From contig CP136066.1 in the NCBI GenBank assembly GCA_032622095.1, positions 12,113,784 through 12,177,783 of the forward strand: a stretch of 64,000 nt of DNA. The letters run 5' to 3'. A program made the position numbers and the translations under genes. Shown piece by piece: positions 44,540 to 56,940 of the stretch (its first letter is position 1; each line of letters opens with the position of its first letter). The notes beneath the pieces are model-generated. The model was given only the letters and a program-made list of their open reading frames with translations. It searched no databases and had not been told where the DNA came from. This DNA comes from Siphonodentalium dalli. Taxonomy: Eukaryota > Mollusca > Scaphopoda > Gadilida > Siphonodentaliidae.

Positions 44540-45515
44540 ATGATTAATTTTCTGCAAAAAAATCCACCATGTATATATATAAGATCCTTATTTGTGTTTG
44601 TATGTTTATTAATGGAAGATGGCCGTTGGCAGCCATGTTTTTCAACAAATTCTGAGAAAAAAAAATCGATGGCTGCTATCTAGAGGTCCCCCTGAAGATT
44701 AAAGTTTGTAAATGATCGGACGAGGGATGCGTGTGGTCTGTTGGGTGTGCCAACGGATTAAGTCATGCAAAGAGTACAAGATGGCTGCCGGCGGCTATGT
44801 TTTTAATCGAAAATCATTCAAATTCGATAGCTCTCATCCTAATCATACCTGTAAATTTTCAATACATTTTTTAGATATATATATGCAGGCTGCAGAGTGT
44901 GCCAATGAATCAAATTTGAATTCCAAGATGGCTTACTGGTGGTCATGTTTTTAACCAAATTTCAGAAATAATCGATGGCTCCCATAGTCCCATATAGAGG
45001 ACATCCCTAAGATCCATGTGAAGTTTGGTGGCGACTAGATAAGGGATATGGTCTGTAGGGTGTGCCAAAGAATTTAGTCACGCAAAGAGTAAAATTCAAG
45101 GTGGCTGCCGGTGGTCATGTTTTTCATCGACAATCGCAAAAATTCCATAGCTCCCATCTTTTGAGGTGATCCTAAAAATTCCTGTAAATTTTCAAAACAT
45201 TTCTCCAATAAATGCGGGCAGCAGGGTGTGCCGACGGATTCAAATTTGAAATCAAAAATGGCTGCTGCGGCCATGTTTTTTAACGAATTTCGGGGGGGGG
45301 GGGGGAATCGATGGCTCCCATCTAGAGGTCACCCCGAAGATCCATTTGAAGTTTGGTGATGATCGGATGAGGGACGCAGCCTGTCGGGTGAGCCAAAGGA
45401 AATTGTTGACGGACGCACGGACGTAAACATGCACCCACGGACGACGGGCGCCAACCCACGGCAATAGCTCGAAATTTACAATGTAAAGTTGAGCTAAAAT
45501 GCTTGTTAAAAAATC
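44540..45515 (+). repeat. Dispersed repeat L: about 0.33-kb units in three tandem copies
   Basis: Each unit has AAGATGGCTGCCGG-like, ATCGATGGCTCCCATC, GAAGATCCATTTGAAG and GGGTGTGCCAA words. The last unit ends with ACGGACGACGGGCGCC, GGCAATAGCTC and GTTGAGCTAAAAT. I associate this ending, from memory, with repeats of mollusc-type genomes. A G13 run lies at about 45291. Short frames here are repeat artefacts. Confidence 0.7.
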
Positions 45516-46126
45516 ATAGAGGGGGCTAGGTTTAGTATCCACAACCACCTGGTATTAATAAGCGAATTACATTATAGTGTAATTGTGAATGGATAAATGT
45601 TCTCTAAATGTTCTCTATAGCTTGATGCTGATGAGGACTCAGTGCTACATAAATGGTCAGGTTACTAATAATAACTTACTATACGATTTCGACTTTTCGG
45701 TGAACAAAGGCAAGGAATGTTCTATATATATCGCGCGAAATTCGACAACGACTGTCTAAATTTCTTGTTCATGAAAGTATATATAAGTATTTGAATGAAT
45801 GATTTTCTCAAAAAATAACCGCTTATATATATTATATATAGTGAATGCAAATTGCTATATCTATAGCTGTCGTCTGTCATTGTTTACGTGACTCTCGTGT
45901 CTGTTTATTTGCGCGCACTCAATGTCTCTTGTTGAATTGACTGGTTCCTGGCCTAAAACTGCAAAAATCTGAAAACGTATACATAGTAACCTGACCCCTT
46001 CGGCATCGGTGTTAGCATAAGGGATCATGTCTTATTCAGTAATATCTAAGAGTGTATTTAATAGCACCATCAATTAAGATAATGCAGCCAGAACCATTGG
46101 GATCTTCCTATAGTTTTTTTCTTACA
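45516..46126. other. Unassigned DNA sharing a segment with 5.6-5.8 kb
   Basis: GCGCGCACTCAATGTCTC...CTGGCCTAAAACTGCAAAAATCTGAAAACG (about 45911-45980) parallels 5640-5715, so an unnamed dispersed repeat is shared. Confidence 0.45.
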
Positions 46127-46596
46127 TATATATGTGACCCGCCATATCAAATCCAGTCGGAAGTCGGGATTTTTTTACCCTGTGCCAATGCATTCTCTTA
46201 TATATGCGAGTCGACCATGGGTCGCCTCGCATATATAAGAGAATGTATTGGCCTAACAATTTTTAATCATTTTTTTTAAATAAATGTTTCTGACAATTTT
46301 TAGGACATAAAATAAAAAACATCCATTACCCTGCAGGGAGCCCCACACATATATAGAAGCACATAGAAGAGTGTCGTCTGCTCATGTTTGTCTGGGGCTC
46401 TGTATAGGTGAAATTATAAAATTGTTAAAGAATACAAGAAAAAATTATTAAAATTGTAAAAAATTGTTAGGCCAATGCATTCTCTTATATATGCGAGGCG
46501 ACCTATGGTCGACTCGCATATATAAGAGAATGCATTGGCACAGGGTAAAATAATCCCGACTTCCGACTGGATTTGATATGGCGGGTCACATATATG
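46127..46596. mobile_element. Family A cassette in a GTGACCCGCCATATC shell (full element)
   Basis: Shell tips ATATGTGACCCGCCATATC and GATATGGCGGGTCACATAT enclose TCCAGTCGGAAGTCGGGATT and its complement, then two hairpin cassettes. The middle holds a GAGCCCCACACATATATAG block. There is no CCCTTT tip, so this shell differs from the TTAACCCTTT shells. Confidence 0.85.
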
Positions 46597-48639
46597 GTGG
46601 CCCTGAGGCGGTCGCCGTTCTAGTAAGACCCTTGTGGTCAATACTAAACAGAACAAAAGTAAAAGACATAATTCTGCAACTCAAACACAATTGAAAGATA
46701 TTTAATATATATATATATATTTGTTTGTGTCCAGTAACAGTTTACTATGTTCGAGAGCTAATTTGGTTGGACAAACTGGCCATATATGTTTACACAATGC
46801 AAAGGGACGCGGTGGTTACAAATATTTCGGATGAGGTGTACAACCACCACCAAAAAAGTACAATCTCCTGTTTCAAAATTCCATGATGTTGTTTCGTGCA
46901 TTATATATATATATACAGTTCTTTTGCGTTCAAATTGTACAACATGTAACAGCGTTGCTCGCCAAAACCACCACCACAAGTGACCCACGCCTACCGGATC
47001 TACACACCTGCCATAAATCTGGACCCATCGCGGCCATACATGAGGGTATCACCCCCCCCCCTTTTTTTCGGTACACGGGATTCAGGGTGTTTTGAAGCCG
47101 TACGCGGGATTCATACCCCCGAATTAACTGGCATTCGGGTTCAAGCAAAACAACTTGGACGCAGGTTTTGATGGCGCAAAGTAATATTTTGTGTTAGTTA
47201 TCTGTATGAATGAGTGGGTAGAATAGCTTCTTGGGCATATTCGACCACCATGCCACCATAAAGTATCATTAATCGTATCACTACGGCCTCACAACGCGAC
47301 CGGCATCATAATGTGTCTATGTAACTTCTGCTTGTATACATCTGTCTGATATTAAAACAGTCAATTTGTATGTCATTTATCGCATATTATTTCTTAACAT
47401 GTATACAGGATTCACCCCCCAAAATTAAGTGGTATTCAGGATTCAGGGGGAGGGAGATACCCTCATACATGGCCTAAGCTTAGCGACTTTTGAGGCAATC
47501 ATCGCGGGACATGCGGTATATTATACCTGAGGACATGTTATGATATGAGAGATATTGGAGCGGTATAATACATGCAGCCACAAAACAAACAAGTTTAACG
47601 CTATCTACCCCAGATCAGGTACTTATCAACGCAGACATCTCAAAGCCGTAGCCAAGTTAGCTGTCATCCGGGTACGATAACATTGACAGCTCAAAAACGC
47701 GGAATCATCTCGTCTCACGCTTGGTGGACCACATAAGGAGGACAATTGAACCCAATTTTACTCAGCTATTGTCGGACTGGCACTTGTCAAATGACAGAAT
47801 TGTTGACTTCGCTTGAAAGGCATCCACCGTCGAATAGTCTATTTTATCGAGCGACATGTGTTTTGGCCATGTCCATTGTGTTTTTCATTGTGGTTTATCC
47901 CGTGTAATTGGCGATTTGATATCATATTTTCTGGATCATTGTCGCATTATGTCTGATTCAATCAACGAAGCCGCGTTATTCATCGACAAGCTCTCACAGC
48001 GTCGTGTCATCTCAGGTTTTTCAATTCAAATACTAAGTTTTCGCATGTATACGCATGTTCTGGTCTAGGAAGAGCTGTAGGTGCAGATAGAAACAACCCC
48101 CTCCTTCCTAGATCCCTATTGTCTGAAACCTGCTATAATCACGTCCCAGACCGAGGGGGAATCAGGGGGGCATCCCCAAATTGAGCCATGCCAAAAGGGA
48201 TATGAACATTATCGATAACATAACCGTGCACTCCATATCAACACGTGCACCATGACGTCACGGCCATGCATGTGATTTGACCTCCAGTCGGGGGATTTAG
48301 TACCGAATTCCTGGATATCGCATTTTTAAGCCATCTATGAATAATTATCCGCGTACAAATCCACAGATATTTATGAGATATACAGCGGACCAATCGTTGT
48401 ATACCAATATTGACGACAAGCCAATCGGAACAGTCGGCATGTCCGCCATCTGGTATCATCTTCTGATCTGGTTGTATAATCGCTGGAACTATTTACATCG
48501 ATTGGCTCTCTGCCGTCGCGGACTAATTAGTTAATCCGAGATGTTTGCAGAATTAAATTACCGCTTTCAAATAATATAGATGTGGTATATAGCTGACTAT
48601 AATCATATAATTCAATAAGTATGTTAAACTAGAGTCGTG
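46597..48639. other. Mostly unique DNA, no gene recognised
   Basis: GGGATTCA/ACCCCCC blocks at 47060-47125 and 47408-47460 repeat loosely. A plus-strand ATG at 47949 opens MSDSINEAALFIDKLSQRRV in a good context and could start a first exon, with a weak GT after ATCTCAG. A TGACGTCA box lies at 48252. No partner exons or family match. Confidence 0.35.
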
Positions 48640-49130
48640 CATGGTGCATTCACAGGGACGTGACTATATTGTGCTTCCATGGAGAGGGGTTACCACAAGA
48701 CACCCCACATGCACCCCATGTCGCCACGTCCCGACATGGGCATGCATACACCCTCGATTTCCAGAAATCAAGTTTACTTGCACCGGTCCCAGGGGTTTTG
48801 CTAGAGGTTCTCCATTGGGGGAGGGGTCGCATGCGCAAGGAATTTCCGACTCTACACATTTGAACCAGATTATAATGTGTCCATCTCCACGAAATTCCAT
48901 TTGCAACCCCTGGTATACATGTACCTAAAGTTTTCGAACTTTTGAAAATCTCCCACCTAATTTACACCACATGCGCTGTGGAAAATTTTCCAACTGGTCT
49001 GAACTGGTGACCATTTCAATTCAGTGCAAAATAATTGACAACAAGTAGGTATATATTAAAAATTGTGTCTAAAAAGAACAAAATTCACACTAATACATGG
49101 TTGTAAAATCAAAATATCTGAACAATTTCA
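48640..49130. repeat. Degenerate family J copy
   Basis: Contains CATTTGCAACCCC, CTAAAGTTTTCGAACTTTTG and GGAAAATTTTCCAACTGG, in the same order as in 11.9-12.2 kb. Frames on both strands are without domains. Confidence 0.45.
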
Positions 49131-49419
49131 CTTGGACAACTGATCCTGCTATATATGATGATGTAATATTTGTGGGTCTGGCTGCATGGGAAAATTGATC
49201 ATGACAAAACATTAATTATTAAAATTTGATCGTTGATTTTACCCACAGTATATATTTGTGCAGCATTTGGCAAGTTCACGATAAGCCATGCAATTACCCT
49301 TGGATAATTCAATCATATATTAAAATACTTACATATCAGATTAATGGAGGCACCGGCTTCAGTGATCATGAACACATTCTCATTTCTTATCGAGCGTGTC
49401 ATATAATAGCATGTACACG

Positions 49420-50735
49420 TTCCCATGCTTGTAGCCGGATCCGTCACATGCTTGTAGTCGGACCCGTCCCCCATACACGTAGCCGGACCCGTCCCCCAAT
49501 GTGTGTAGCCGTCCCCGTCCCCATGCTTGTAGCTGCTGGACCCGTTCCTATGCTTGTAGCCGCCATCCCCATGCTTGTAGCCGGGTCCGTCCCCCATGCA
49601 TGTAGCCTGACCCGTTCCTATATATGCCTGTATAGCCGGACCCGTTCCTATGCTTGTAGCCGCCCTCCCCATGTTTGTAGCCGGAACCGTCCCCCATGCA
49701 TGTAGCCGGACCCGTCCCCCAATGTGTGTAGCCGGACCCGTCCCCATACTTGTAGCCGGACCCGTTCCTATGCTTATAGCCGCCCTCCACATGCTTGTAG
49801 CCGGACCCGGACCAATTGCTTGTTGCCGGACATATGCTTGTAGCCGTCCCCATGCTTGTAGCCAGACCCGTCCCATTCTTGTAGCCGGACCCGTTCCCAT
49901 GCATGTAGCCGGACCCGTTCCTATGCTTGTGTAGCCGAACCAGCCCACACTTGTAGCCTGAGCAGTCCCCATGCTTGTAGCCGGACCCGTTCCCCCGTTC
50001 CTATGCTTGTGTAGCCGGACCAGCCCATGCTTGTAGCCGGACCAGTCGACATGCTTGTAGTCGACACGTCCCAAGCTTGTAGTCGAACCCGTTCATATGC
50101 TTGTGTAGCCGGACCAACCCCATGCTTGTAGCCGGACCCGGACCCACGCTTGTTGCCGGACCCATCCCATGCTTGTAGTCGGACCCGTCCCCATGCTTGT
50201 GCAGCTGGACCCGTCCCATGATGTAGCCTGACCCGTCCCATATATATATGATTGTAGCCGGACTCGTCCCCCATGCGTGTAGCCAGACCCGCCCCATGCT
50301 TGTAAATGGACCCGCCCCATGTTTGTAGTCGGACCCGCCCCATGCTGGTAGTCGGACCCCGCCATGCGTGTAGCCGGACCCACCCCATGCGTGTAGCCGG
50401 ATCCGTCCCCATGCTTGTAGCCGGACCCCCATGTTTGTAGTCGGACCCACCCCCCATGTTTGTAGCCGGACCCACCCCCATGTTTGTAGCCGGACCCGCC
50501 CCATGCTTGTAGCCGGACACACCTTCATGCTTGTAGCCGGACCCGTCCCCATGCTGTAGCCGTCCCTGTCCCATAATATTGTAGTCGGACCCGTCCCCCA
50601 TGCTTGTAGCCGGACCCATCCCTCATGTTTGTAGCTGGACACGCCCCATGCTTGTAGCCAGACACACCACATGCTTGTAGCCAGACCCGTCCCATGCTTG
50701 TAGCCGGACCCGCCCCATGCTTGTAGCCGGAGGGG
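49420..50735 (-). repeat. Variable 21-30 bp minisatellite, about 50 copies
   Basis: Plus-strand units are TGCTTGTAGCCGGACCCGTC with CCCA/CCAT/CCTA joints. The minus-strand reading gives endless GSGYKHGDG-type repeats across 230-250 codons in more than one frame. Unit length drifts and switches frame, and every frame gives similar text, so I call satellite rather than gene. Confidence 0.88.
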
Positions 50736-51237
50736 GTGGGGTCAAATGGATTGGTCTGATTCAGGGGTTGCAGTTAGAACGCTCAATTTGTACAACCCCT
50801 CCCCCCACGGAGACATTTTATAGTCACGTTCCTGTTCATAGCTCTTTATATTCCGTTGTTATTCTAGGTCACGCGCTGGTGTGCCATTTATGAGAATAAA
50901 AGACCCCCTCGTGTTCATATTTGACGTAAATTCTTGATGAATTCGCTATAATTATGGGGTGTAAGGCGCGCCGTCAGCTTAACTGGTCATTATGGCTGAT
51001 AAATTAATGACAATGGCGTCATGATGTATTGTGATCAAACTACCCGGATGATGAATGGTGGGAGGAATCCGTTTGTCTGCCATTGTGATTGCAATATGAT
51101 CTTAATGTCTCAACAGGGACGCGGGGGTGATGGGGTGATCGTGATGAGTCGACAGGGACGCGGGAGTGAGGGGGGAATTGATATTAGATATCAAGATATA
51201 TTAGATTATCTAATTAATTTAGATATGCTATACGTAT
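50736..51237. other. Unassigned DNA
   Basis: A two-copy GACAGGGACGCGGG motif is at about 51114 and 51150, plus G- and C-rich stretches near 50740-50815. No gene recognised. Confidence 0.4.
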
Positions 51238-51400
51238 TTAAGGTACACGTTTCGGGAAATTTTATAATATAGTTGACAATGGTTAGCATTATTTTTGTGC
51301 AATTAATCGATTCTGATAACTGAAGCAGCATTTCAAAAAATGTTGTTGTTGGTGGAATCTGATGATAAGGGGAACATCAAATCGGATTGAGTACCTTTAA
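51238..51400. mobile_element. Family F element, copy 3 (short)
   Basis: TTAAGGTACACG to CGGATTGAGTACCTTTAA, TTAA at both ends. Shares AATTAATCGATTCTGATAAC with the other copies. Confidence 0.65.
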
Positions 51401-51822
51401 TAGTTCCTGAATAATGTATTGCACAAACCAAGGCCCAAGCTCGAGATTGCGTGATTCACACGACTTTTGTAAGTAGATTTTGCTTTACGTCCCTCACAAT
51501 CATCGCATTTCTCCCCAATAAACAATTCAATTTTCAATGCGAAATCAGCTCACAAAGGTCACATAAATCACGAAATCTCCAGCTGGTACCACTCCCTGTT
51601 TGAGGTATCACTGGTATGCGCTGATAGAGTATATATTAAAGGTGGTGCATGCAGATTGGAAGGCAGTGCATATTGAGACAACAACAACCACCGTAATTAG
51701 GGAATAGGGATGTCCAGTCACTGTCCACGTTTGAATTTCCAACTGCACCCCTAAGCTTGAACCACACCCAAATTGGATTGGACTTATCTGACTGGTACCT
51801 CAAGCTTTCCAACTGATTTGAT
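51401..51822. other. Unassigned DNA with a family J remnant
   Basis: 51715-51820 carries GAATTTCCAACTGCACCCC and CAAGCTTTCCAACTG words of family J. No gene. Confidence 0.4.
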
Positions 51823-52306
51823 TTAACCCTTTTAGTGCCAGGTCCGATTTTTGTATCAACCCATATACCCTGTGCCAATGCATTCTCTTATATATGCGAG
51901 TCGACCATAGGTCGCCTCGCATATATAAGAGAATGCATTGGCCTAACAATTTTTCATCATTTGTTATTATTTTTTACAATTTTTTACAATTTTAATAATT
52001 TTTTCTTATATTCTTTAACAGACTTATTTTGTAGGTTTAGTGCCAGGGAATCTTACGTTTTTCATGGGCATCAAAATTATTACTATGAATACTTGGTGAT
52101 AGTTTTGAGTTATAACATGCCCCTAAGGTTTTATCCAGTTTGTTTTTAAATTTGCTATAGCATGCTTAAGCATACCCAAAAAAATCAACCCAAAAAAAAC
52201 AATCTAAAAAAAAAAAAATATATATTTTGTTTATTTTTTTAGGGCCGATTTTACAGACCGTAAATTAGGGCCGATAAGATCGGCCCCTGGCACTGAAAGT
52301 GTCGAA
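51823..52306. mobile_element. Family A cassette in a TTAACCCTTT-AGTGCCAGG shell, long form
   Basis: Left TTAACCCTTTTAGTGCCAGG. Right CGGCCCCTGGCACTGAAAG with the final TTAA mutated. One hairpin cassette, then about 290 bp of shell sequence missing from the shorter relative at 52673. The shell tip resembles piggyBac-like termini. Confidence 0.78.
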
Positions 52307-52329
52307 CATATTGTATTGTATATCAATTA

Positions 52330-52665
52330 TATACATGGGGATTGGGACACAAGTTTTGTCAACTTAGTGACGCCCCTCTCCCGCGTCAACTGATGCTGGA
52401 AGTTCCCAAATCCAAACTCCATATTGGATATTTTCAGTCACACCATTTCAGTCAGGAAATTTTATTGACTTTTAAAAGTAGGAAAGTCTATTCGACTTTT
52501 TATCTAAAAACAAATTTCATACTGAAAATACTGTTTGAAAAATCAAATTATCACAATAATTATTTAAATATGGTCTGAAATTTCAGACGTTGTTTCAGAT
52601 ATGAAATTTCCAACTGTTGAAATTTTGACCAACATTGGGGTGGGGGTTAGCTCTAATCTCACATC
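52330..52665. repeat. Degenerate family J copy
   Basis: Ends GAAATTTCCAACTGTTGAAA and TTTTGACCAACATTGGGGTG, the inverse of CAATATTTTCAACAGTTGG at 10543 and GTTGGTCATAATTTTCAATA at 2919. Confidence 0.45.
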
Positions 52666-52672
52666 CCTGGTT

Positions 52673-52925
52673 TTAACCCTTTGAGTGCCAGGTCTATTTT
52701 TGTATCAACCCATATACCCTGTGCCAATGCATTCTCTTATATATGCGAGTCGACCATAGGTCGCCTCGCATATATAAGAGAATGCATTGGCCTAACAATT
52801 ATGTTTTTATTTTTTTATTTTTTTTATTTTTTACAATTTTAATAATTTATTCTTATATTCTTTAACAGACTTATTTTTGTAGGTTTAGGGCCGATGAGAT
52901 CGGCCCCTGGCACTCAAAGGGTTAA
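52673..52925. mobile_element. Family A cassette in a TTAACCCTTTGAGTGCCAGG shell, short form
   Basis: TTAACCCTTTGAGTGCCAGG at the left and its complement at the right, TTAA on both sides. One hairpin cassette, then GGGCCGATGAGATCGGCCCC, a small shell palindrome. 253 bp. Confidence 0.87.
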
Positions 52926-53429
52926 AACATACACAAGTCCATGCAGGTATATATTTTAGACCAAAAGCAGACAGTATACATAAGAAAACCGATGCGTGCT
53001 TGTACATGTAAATATAACACTGATACATGTAGAGTTGAATCAAAACATGATCCCGCCATGTATACGGCATCATGCACTCTTGCTTTTATGTTGTATTGTG
53101 GATGCGACCGGGTCGTGTTTATGAACAGTGATGACATTGTGACAATCGTGACGGGAAAACTATAGGGCCCGATTAAGAGAACGAGACATGGAAAAGGGTT
53201 AAAAATAAGGTTTCAATCGAATTTCTAAATGGTATATATATATATATATATATACCAATTTATAAATTTGATGTAAAATCATATTTTTTGGGACTTTATG
53301 TCCACTAACCGTGGTCAAACAGGCCCATTCTGAAGCAATCAAATACCCAACTTGTCACCACCGAAGTTGCGTAGCACCCATTGAATCCCGAATACCACTT
53401 AAAATAGGAGTATTAACCCTAAATACCGG
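52926..53429. other. Unassigned DNA with TA run
   Basis: An alternating (TA)n run is at 53233-53255, flanked by a GAATTTCTAAATGG/CCAATTTATAAATTTG imperfect stem. The open frame 52941-53165 is unrecognised. Confidence 0.4.
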
Positions 53430-53829
53430 TTAACCCTTTACCCAACAAACCGGCCAAAACCGGCCAAATAAAGCTTCAACAGCCTAAAATATCTTCGGTC
53501 TGTCTCAATAGAACCATACAAATATGGATATCATTGGAACCGGCTCCTTGACCACATTGTGATAGTTACAGTTATGCCCTGTGCCAATGCATTCTCTTAT
53601 ATATGCGAGTCGACCATAGGTCGCCTCGCATATATAAGAGAATGCATTGGCCTAAAAAAAATCTTTTTTTAACACTTTTTACCATTTTTTCTTACATTCT
53701 TTAACAATTTTATAATTTTTAATGTGTTAAGCCAATGCATTCTCTTATATATGCGAGGCGACCTATGGTCGACTCGCATATATAAGAGAATGCATTGGCA
53801 CAGGGCCCTTCTGTTGGGTAAAGGGTTAA
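53430..53829. mobile_element. Family A MITE, TTAACCCTTTACCC shell, copy 3
   Basis: Same structure and near-identical sequence to 6603-6990 and 43718-44114, TTAA at both ends. Confidence 0.88.
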
Positions 53830-54475
53830 CATCGCGGGTATGAATCCCGCGTACCGCATGGAATTGGCCCCAATCCCGCGTGTATACCAATATAGAGGGG
53901 GTATAACTGCGTTTACTGCTACGCTGATCTGGCCATGCAAATGGGGTGATGGGAAAATCTGGCAGGACAACACATTTCGGGTTTTCGCGGATGTATCTTC
54001 GCGGATGTCTCATTGTTGTAACTTTTATGACCGTGTTAATTGCTTTCGATGTTTAGGTATTAATGGCTGGGCGGGAACACAATGCATAACATAACAGCTA
54101 ACTTTACTGATGACGTATGTCTCAGTTGGAATTTTGATTAAAGGTCGTGTTGCGAAGTATCGGGCGTGTATTCAATCCGATTATAGTAGATTTTTGGTCC
54201 GCATTTAGAGGCTTTCTGGTGTGGTGAATGAAAAAGCTGCAGTAATACAAGGCGTAGTTTTTGTAATAATTTGAAATATTAGTTGTTTTAACGGGGTGGT
54301 GCTTTCATGAAACCAATATATTTTATATTATAATTTTTATATATATGCTTATAATATGATCTTGAGGGCGTTACCATTTCTTACTATGGTTTTCTTGTCT
54401 ATACTATATATGCAGTATAATTTATGTAGCACCCATGTGCTTGTGGTGGACAAATATAATTATTCTACAACGCAG
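53830..54475. other. Unassigned DNA
   Basis: Opens with GCGGGTATGAATCCCGC, an 8-bp-scale hairpin also seen in altered form near 47100 and possibly part of an unnamed repeat. No gene recognised. Confidence 0.35.
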
Positions 54476-54483
54476 CGAGTTGT

Positions 54484-54911
54484 CAAGCGTGCAAATAGTG
54501 TGTCATTTGCAGAATGGGGTCCCCAGAGGGTGAATTTAGTGACGCTATCCCACACAGCGTGCTAGCATCACCAAATTCACCCTCTGGGGACCCCATTCTG
54601 CTTATATGCTTCATCTTCTGGGAAGAATCTATAGTCTCAAATTAACATTGTTTTATTTACTTTTTCCCTTCTGGGAAGTTTCTATCCCCCTAATTTGCAG
54701 ACGTTATAGGCCTAAATGGCATAATCGGGGCGAACATCACCAACTTCAACTGGGGAACTTCAATCTGATCCTATGGGACTCCTATAGCAGTTGAGGCTTG
54801 GTTCCCAGAGGGTGAATTTGGTGATACTAGCCCGGAGTGCAGGATAGCGTCACTAAATTACCCTCTGTGGACCTTATTCTGCAAATAACAGACACACTAT
54901 TTGCAGGTATA
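54484..54911. mobile_element. Family B foldback MITE, copy 9
   Basis: Left tip CAAGCGTGCAAATAGTGTG and right tip ACACTATTTGCAGGTATA (altered end). CGAGTTGT precedes it and CAAGTTGT follows it, seven of eight bases alike. Confidence 0.82.
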
Positions 54912-56018
54912 CAAGTTGTCTAACATGAAGTTTTACATTACCTCATTAAAATACTGTTTAAATAGATTTAACCTTGAGTTTGAAATCCTTCCACCAGGTG
55001 TAAAGAACCACCCACGTGGGATGATGTATCGGTCACGTAAATAAACATTCAGTTTACGAACGTGCGTGTAACCATGGTGATCGCCATATCGCGCCTCCTA
55101 TAGTTTCCCGCCAAAAAGCGCGCAACCTGAAGGCTATGCACTTTCCGACTGAGATTCCAGATATATAGTTACCATGCACCCCTGATCAAGTGGTCCTGCT
55201 AATTTGCTATGATGTTGGTGGGTACTGCTATGATGCTGGCAGGGCAAACTGATGCTGTTAACAACAAGTGCCGTTATTTTATCTAAATTTGTCATTTTAG
55301 CGGTGTTTTACTAATCTGACAGCAACAGTTTGCCATTCCAGCATCATAGCAATGCAACAGGGCACGCCAATACCATAGCTTAATGTGAAATAACGATTAA
55401 GCTTGCTTAATTCAGCAAGCTCAAGAGGCGAGCTGCATCGTGTTATACCATGCCATTTCATACAGCTCAGTACTTGTTATTACCCATTGAGCAAGGAAAG
55501 GAACCCGGCCGATTTTACCTTCAGCAAGGATCACCCATTAATGTCAAGTAGCAGTTAAATAACAGAATTCCTCCTGATATCTGATAAAAGACACACGTGT
55601 AGTTCACAATATTGTAGTCTAGTTAGTAAATATAACCACATACCAGTTAATTATGATGGACAGTCTGTGAAAGATTTCCTGATAAAACAGTACTTTTAAA
55701 AGCTTGCTGGATGGTGTAATGTGAACATCCAGCATAACCCCCTGTGGTTACCATTTGGAGCTGAATTAAGCAAGCTTAATCGTGTAATGGCACCTTTATA
55801 TGCAGGAACACTTGGCCAGGGATGGGTACATATAAGATCATATAAGGCGTAACCGATTCAGCTATGCACTTTCCGACTGAGGTTATCTGATTATGGTTAC
55901 GTTGATCGCGTATTGCACGGTCATCGTGTCTAAAATAATATAAACTGAAATTTTGTATTCACGTTCACGTGGCGTATACGTTTCAGAGCAGTGAGAGAGC
56001 TCGGATGTCGAACATCGC
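54912..56018. other. Unique region with E2F-like box and a 707-bp segment between 21-bp direct repeats
   Basis: TTTCCCGCCAAAA at 55104-55116 matches an E2F site. CTATGCACTTTCCGACTGAG occurs at 55134-55153 and again at 55862-55881. Between them are two inverted pairs: 55394-55416 with 55760-55782 (23 bp, perfect), and GATGCTGGCAGGGCAAACTG at about 55234 with an inverse at about 55325. No open frame is recognised. Confidence 0.5.
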
Positions 56019-56026
56019 CCCACAAT
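56019..56026. repeat. Left 8-bp target-site duplication of the 3.94-kb element
   Basis: CCCACAAT lies immediately before the TAGACTGG tip and is identical to 59969-59976 after the other tip. This pair defines both borders of the element and shows that it transposed as one unit. Confidence 0.9.
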
Positions 56027-56835
56027 TAGACTGGTACCCTGTCCCAACTCCAGCTACTCGCCCGTAGGGACAGGGATAGGCTAAACAGAAAGTGGAATTT
56101 TGAATTGTGTTTCCGGTTTGTGAGACATTGTTTTAAAATAGAAAAGCACATTTCAACATCGGTACGTTTTTCTTAATTTAATAATACAAGACGCAATTAT
56201 ATAACTTTGACAACTACTCAATCAAATTGAATAGAGTGTTTTTCACAGGAATCGACTAACCCCGATCAACGGCAATAAGTTAAATAGTGCGAAATCATGT
56301 TTTTGTAGCTTGGATATTTGGAAACTCTGATGTCAACAAACACCCCCCGTAACAGGTTACATCAATTTTGTGTCGAAGTTTGCTGGCTCATGTCGCATTT
56401 TATTAACTAATTTCGTCGGGGATATATTTACGCTCATGTTGATACCAAAATTAACACAATGGGTCGATGTGATTTGCCTGGGTGGACCTTTTACCATAAA
56501 TTGCCAAACTTGGCTATACCGTCCCATGATCTGACAAGTTGGTCAGTCTGTACTACATACATTTAAGGGGTTAATTTACATTAATGATAAAACAGGTATC
56601 TCCTTCACACATATATGTCAATATAAGTTGATGACGATAGTTTTATTTGTTCCAAATAAGTTTCGTGAGGTACTAGTAATCACACCCCCCCCCCCCCTCG
56701 TGCACGGTTACATCAACATTGAAGAAGTTTGCTGCCTCATGTCTGATTTTTTTATTTCGATGTTTCGGCTATATTATTGTGGTCATTTTAGTACCAAAAT
56801 CATCTATATGAGGCAGATATATTTTGTTTGCGTGA
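56027..56835 (+). repeat. Left 809-bp inverted arm of the 3.94-kb element
   Basis: It runs from TAGACTGG to GTTTGCGTGA and pairs with 59161-59968. It contains a short open frame (56628-56849) spanning a C-run and ending outside the arm. That frame has no recognised domain and I do not treat it as a gene. Confidence 0.9.
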
Positions 56836-56940
56836 TGTCACTCATTTGAAATAGTTGTCAGCTACAAAGAGGCGATCTAATTAATAAATATGATATTACT
56901 TGGTAGATTTGACATTAATTTATTTATTTGTTTGTGACAG

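Noticed and set aside
44712-44954. 80-codon ORF starting MIGRGMRVVCWVCQRIKS
   Set aside because: Lies wholly in tandem repeat L, and sister units encode stops at matching places.
49313-50672. Long minus-strand ORFs (223-253 codons) rich in GYKHG
   Set aside because: Different frames give the same kind of repeat text and unit lengths drift; consistent with satellite DNA, not a conserved protein.
53823-53850. tRNA gene suggested by GCGGGTATGAATCCCGC
   Set aside because: Resembles a T-arm, but no acceptor stem, D-arm or anticodon arm is found at the proper distances.
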